A stretch of 15,474 bases of DNA, from the NCBI GenBank assembly GCA_003542385.1, contig DPKT01000225.1, forward strand, positions 1-15,474. The letters run 5' to 3'. The notes under the pieces were generated by a model. It worked only from the letters and a program-made list of their open reading frames with translations. It was not told where the DNA came from and searched no databases. Position numbers and translations under genes: made by a program. This document shows, piece by piece, positions 12,913-15,474 of this stretch (its first letter is position 1; each line of letters starts with the position of its first letter). This DNA comes from Desulfomicrobium sp. GTDB lineage: Bacteria > Desulfobacterota > Desulfovibrionia > Desulfovibrionales > Desulfomicrobiaceae.

Positions 12913-14036
12913 GACGGCCTCCGCATGGTGTTCAGGACGATTTCAGCCGCCCGGCCGGCGGCTCCGCCGTTGCCGAGCAGGGCGGGGAGGCTCGCGAGCT
13001 GCGCGAGGATGCGGGCGCGCTCCGGGTTGTCGGGAATCCAAAGACTGACGGCATCGGCCAGGGCCGCGGGCTCGGCCCCATCCTGCAGGAATTCGGGGAA
13101 GACCGGAGCGTCCAGGATGAGGTTGGGCAGGGACATGTACGGAACCTTCACCAGAAGCCTGCCCAGGAGATAGGTCATCCGGGAGAAGGTGTAGGCCACG
13201 GCCGTGGGCGTTTCGAGCAGGGCCGTCTCCAGGGTGGCCGTGCCCGAGGCGGCCATGATGGCCCGGCAGGAGCGCATGAGCTCGTAGCGGCCGGAGCTGT
13301 CGACCAGGGTCACGGGCAGCTCCGAGTGCCAGTTGTCCGTGATCAGGGTACGGTCCATGCCCGGGGCGACGGGCAGCACGAATTCCAGGTCCGGGAAGCG
13401 GCCGGCCAGGAGGTCGGCCGCGCGGGAAAAGATGGGCAGCAGCCCGGTTATCTCTCGCCTGCGGCTGCCCGGCAGGATGCCGATGCGCCGTGGCGCCAGG
13501 GGCGTGCTCAGGATGGCCTCCGTGCGGATGGAGTCCAGCAGCGGGTGGCCGACGTAATCGACGGTCATGCCGTGGCGGGCGTAGAAGTCGACTTCGAAGG
13601 GCAGGATGCAGACGAGGCGGTCCACATGGCGGCGCAGGAAATCCGCGCGCCCCTCGCGCCAGGCCCAGAGCTTGGGGCTGATGTAGTAGACCACGGGGAT
13701 GCCCAGGCTCTTGGCGATTTTGACCACGCGGAAATGAAAGTCCGGGGCGTCGATGACCACGACGACGTCCGGCCGCAAAGCCTCCATCCGCTCCCTGATG
13801 GTGCGCAGGAGCCTCAAGATGCGGGGCAGCTGGGCCAGGACCTCGGTGAAGCCCATGACCGAGAGGGACTCGGTTGCCAGCAGCGGTTCGACGCCTTCCC
13901 CGCGCATGGCCGGACCCGCCATGCCCACGAACCGCGCGTCGGGACGCATGTCGCGCAGGGCGCGGACCAGGAGCTGGCCGTGCAGGTCGCCGGAAGTCTC
14001 CCCGGCGTTGATCCAGATGGTGGGCGAGTTCGTCAT
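12909..14036 (-). CDS. lpxB: Lipid-A-disaccharide synthase
   Basis: 375 residues from the chosen start, close to the ~380 of LpxB. The N-terminus has the hallmark IWINAGETSGDLHGQLLVRA (GETSGD at 12-17, Thr for the usual Pro). Other landmarks are SVMGFTEVL, VVVVIDAPDFHFRV, YYISPKLWAWREGR, DYVGHPLLD, ILPGSRRREI, ASGTATLETAL and PYMSLPNLIL. The enzyme joins UDP-diacylglucosamine and lipid X to form the tetraacyl disaccharide of lipid A at the inner face of the cytoplasmic membrane. This shows an LPS-bearing Gram-negative. An open frame continues upstream to 14237 but overlaps the divergent membrane-protein gene and lacks homology; ATG 14034-14036 places GETSGD normally. The nearest Shine-Dalgarno-like AAGGGA is 13 bases off, unusually far. 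The stop overlaps the sigma-54 activator start. Confidence 0.96.
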
Positions 14037-14118
14037 GGGTCGCAAATAGTCCCTTGCCGTCGAAATAACAAGAAGTCTAACCCCTTGCCCCTCCAGAATG
14101 TTTGGCATAGGTGGGGTC

Positions 14119-14478
14119 ATGCGAAATCTTGCGTTCCCCGTGTTTCGAAAGGTTTTCTGGGCCGCGTACGTGTTGGCCCTGATCGTCTCTTCCCTCATGC
14201 CGGTCGCGTTTCCCGAGGCCCCCGAAGGCAGCGACAAGGCCCTGCATCTGTTGGCCTACTGCCTACTCGTGGTGTTCTGGCCCCCGGACTGGTTCCGGCC
14301 AGCGGCGGTCATGTTCGGTTTCGCGGCGGGGCTTGGGGTCGCCCTGGAGATCGCCCAGGGCGTCCTGCCCACGGGACGCTTCGCCGACCCTTGGGACGCC
14401 CTGGCCAACTGCCTGGGTGCTGGCCTCGGCCTGGCCTGTCTCCTGGCGTGGCGGAAAATGGGGAGGGGGGCGGCGTGA
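14119..14478 (+). CDS. VanZ-like integral membrane protein
   Basis: 119 residues with about four hydrophobic segments. The VanZ-family signature is visible: GSDKALHLLAYCLLVVFWPP after the first transmembrane helix, and LGVALEIAQGVLPTGRFADP with WDALANCLGAGLGLACLL near the C-terminus. The conserved acidic and histidine residues of the DK-LH and E-Q-PTGR-D-WD patterns are present. VanZ relatives are small membrane proteins of mostly unknown biochemistry; the founding member gives low-level teicoplanin resistance, but that should not be assumed here. ATG 14119 is preferred because AGGTGG lies just upstream; an in-frame ATG at 14098 has no ribosome site. It is divergent from lpxB (82 bases between starts), and its TGA overlaps the next gene's GTG start, so the two are coupled. 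Confidence 0.86.
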   Translation: MRNLAFPVFRKVFWAAYVLALIVSSLMPVAFPEAPEGSDKALHLLAYCLLVVFWPPDWFRPAAVMFGFAAGLGVALEIAQGVLPTGRFADPWDALANCLGAGLGLACLLAWRKMGRGAA

Positions 14479-15425
14479 GCGCGGCGGAACTGTGGCAGCA
14501 GATATTGTGGCCTCTGTGCAAGCTGGTGGGCCTGGTGTCCGTGGGCCTTTTCATCGGCAACCTCATCGAGGCCCTGCACTGGACGCGTTTCGTGGCCCGG
14601 CTGGCCATGCCCCTGGCCCGCGTCGGCCGCCTGTGCGAGATTTCGGCCGCCAGCTTCTCCGTGGCCTTCGTCTCGGGCATCACGGCCAACACCATGCTGG
14701 CCGAGGCCTACGACCAGGGCAAGCTGACCCGCCGGGAGCTCATCCTCTCCAACCTGTTCAACAGCGTGCCGACGTATTTCCTGCACCTGCCGAGCATGGT
14801 CTTCATCACCGCGCCCATCCTCAAGTCCGCAGCCCTGGTCTACCTGGGCATCACCGTGGGTTCGGCCGTGCTGCGCTCGGCCTGCATCCTGCTCGTTGGA
14901 CGCTTTCTGTTGTCGGGCCTGGACCGCTGCCATGCCGCCGAACTGCCGGCCGAGGAACGCATTGGCTGGCGACAGGTCCTGGACAAGACCTGGAAGCGTT
15001 TCCGGAGGCGCATCAAAAAGATCGTCATGATCACCGTGCCCATCTACATCGGCGTGCATTTCGCCCACGAGTTCGGCTTCTTCGCCGCGGCCGAGGGCTT
15101 CCTGGCCACGCACATGGGCTGGCTGTCCTGGCTGCACCCCCAGGCCGTAGGCATCATCGTCTTCCAGCTGGCGGCCGAGTTCTCGGCGGGCATGGCCGCC
15201 GCCGGGGCGCTCCTGGACTCCGGCTCCATGGCCGAGCGCGACGTGGTCATGGCGCTCATCGTCGGCAACGTGCTGTCCTCGCCCATGCGCGCCTTCCGTC
15301 ACCAGTTCCCCTACTACGCCGGCATCTACAAGCCCGTCCTGGCCCTGGAACTCATCGTCTGCAGCCAGGGCTTCCGCGTGGCCAGCCTCGTGGTTTGCGG
15401 GGCCGTGTACTACTGGCTGAGCTGA
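14475..15425 (+). CDS. Nucleoside-recognition (Gate) domain membrane protein
   Basis: 316 residues, strongly hydrophobic, with about eight predicted membrane segments in two halves. Each half resembles a Gate/nucleoside-recognition domain: FSVAFVSGITANTMLAEAYD with NLFNSVPTYFLHLPSM in the first, FQLAAEFSAGMAAAGALLDS with LIVGNVLSSPMRAFRHQFPY in the second. A basic cytoplasmic linker (KTWKRFRRRIKKI) joins them. The family is named from similarity to nucleoside transporters and the SpmA/SpmB proteins; substrates are generally unknown, so no transport role is claimed. The GTG start at 14475 overlaps the VanZ-like gene's stop (GTGA) and is preceded by GGAGGGGGG. The frame is open far upstream (to 13326), but that part is the reverse of lpxB and is non-coding. 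The gene ends 49 bases before the window edge. Confidence 0.85.
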   Translation: MSAAELWQQILWPLCKLVGLVSVGLFIGNLIEALHWTRFVARLAMPLARVGRLCEISAASFSVAFVSGITANTMLAEAYDQGKLTRRELILSNLFNSVPTYFLHLPSMVFITAPILKSAALVYLGITVGSAVLRSACILLVGRFLLSGLDRCHAAELPAEERIGWRQVLDKTWKRFRRRIKKIVMITVPIYIGVHFAHEFGFFAAAEGFLATHMGWLSWLHPQAVGIIVFQLAAEFSAGMAAAGALLDSGSMAERDVVMALIVGNVLSSPMRAFRHQFPYYAGIYKPVLALELIVCSQGFRVASLVVCGAVYYWLS

Positions 15426-15450
15426 GCGGGCCGCCGACGGCGGGTGAAAG

Positions 15451-15474
15451 ACATGGATCCCCGCCTTCGCGGGG
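15451..15474. repeat. REP-like palindrome cut by the window edge
   Basis: GGATCCCCGCCTTCGCGGGG ends the window. CCCCGC-CTTC-GCGGGG is a 6-bp stem with a tetraloop, of the general type of short dispersed extragenic palindromes seen between genes in many GC-rich bacteria. It follows the membrane-protein stop by ~34 bases and might also be the stem of a terminator whose U tract would lie outside the window. Confidence 0.45.

Noticed and set aside
14037..14237. A 67-residue N-terminal extension of LpxB
   Set aside because: LpxB proteins start a few residues before the GETSGD motif; the extension would overlap the divergent VanZ-like gene and its control region.
13326..14474. An upstream open extension of the Gate-domain protein frame
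   Set aside because: This part overlaps lpxB in antisense and the VanZ-like gene in another frame. The conserved protein begins at the GTG at 14475, which has a good ribosome site.

Overview
The window reads as a GC-rich Gram-negative chromosome. Several features suggest a sulfate-reducing deltaproteobacterium of the Desulfovibrionales type (Desulfomicrobium/Desulfovibrio-like): the order hook genes, FlaG, flagellin; an ADP-forming acyl-CoA synthetase paired with a DRTGG P-loop protein; lpxB; and a CimA-type isoleucine route. The phylum assignment is an inference from gene content; no rRNA or marker gene is present to prove it.

Layout. Positions 1-3128 (+) are a flagellar hook operon: the 3' end of fliK, then flgD and flgE, closed by a strong bidirectional terminator. 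flaG (-) and the flagellin gene fliC (+) diverge from a roughly 205-base AT-richer control region. That region carries a near-perfect sigma-28 promoter for flaG and a sigma-54 promoter for fliC. fliC ends in a hairpin that also encodes the last codons and stop of rnc (RNase III, -). rnc and an acyl-CoA synthetase gene (+) diverge with only 11 bases between their start codons. The synthetase is followed by a P-loop/DRTGG protein gene and a terminator. Next is a non-coding stretch of about 280 bases containing a large nested inverted repeat.

The other half of the window is mostly on the minus strand, read from right to left: lpxB; an NtrC-type sigma-54 activator translationally coupled to it; an AT-rich gap; a small exported protein; a short unannotated leader ORF; and cimA, (R)-citramalate synthase. 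At the right end, divergent from lpxB, lie a VanZ-like membrane protein and an overlapping nucleoside-recognition (Gate) membrane protein on the plus strand. The window closes in a REP-like palindrome.

The most interesting system is the cimA leader. A 24-codon ORF with 7 Ile codons and a good Shine-Dalgarno sequence is followed by an intrinsic terminator. The last codons of the leader contain a 10-base segment perfectly complementary to the terminator's 5' arm. This is the full anatomy of a ribosome-mediated transcription attenuator. It would sense isoleucine (Ile-tRNA) and control the first committed step of threonine-independent isoleucine synthesis. Secondary points of interest are the split sigma-28/sigma-54 control of flaG/fliC, the overlapping 5' ends of rnc and the synthetase gene, an AT-rich mosaic segment inside flgE, and the 177-base nested palindrome.
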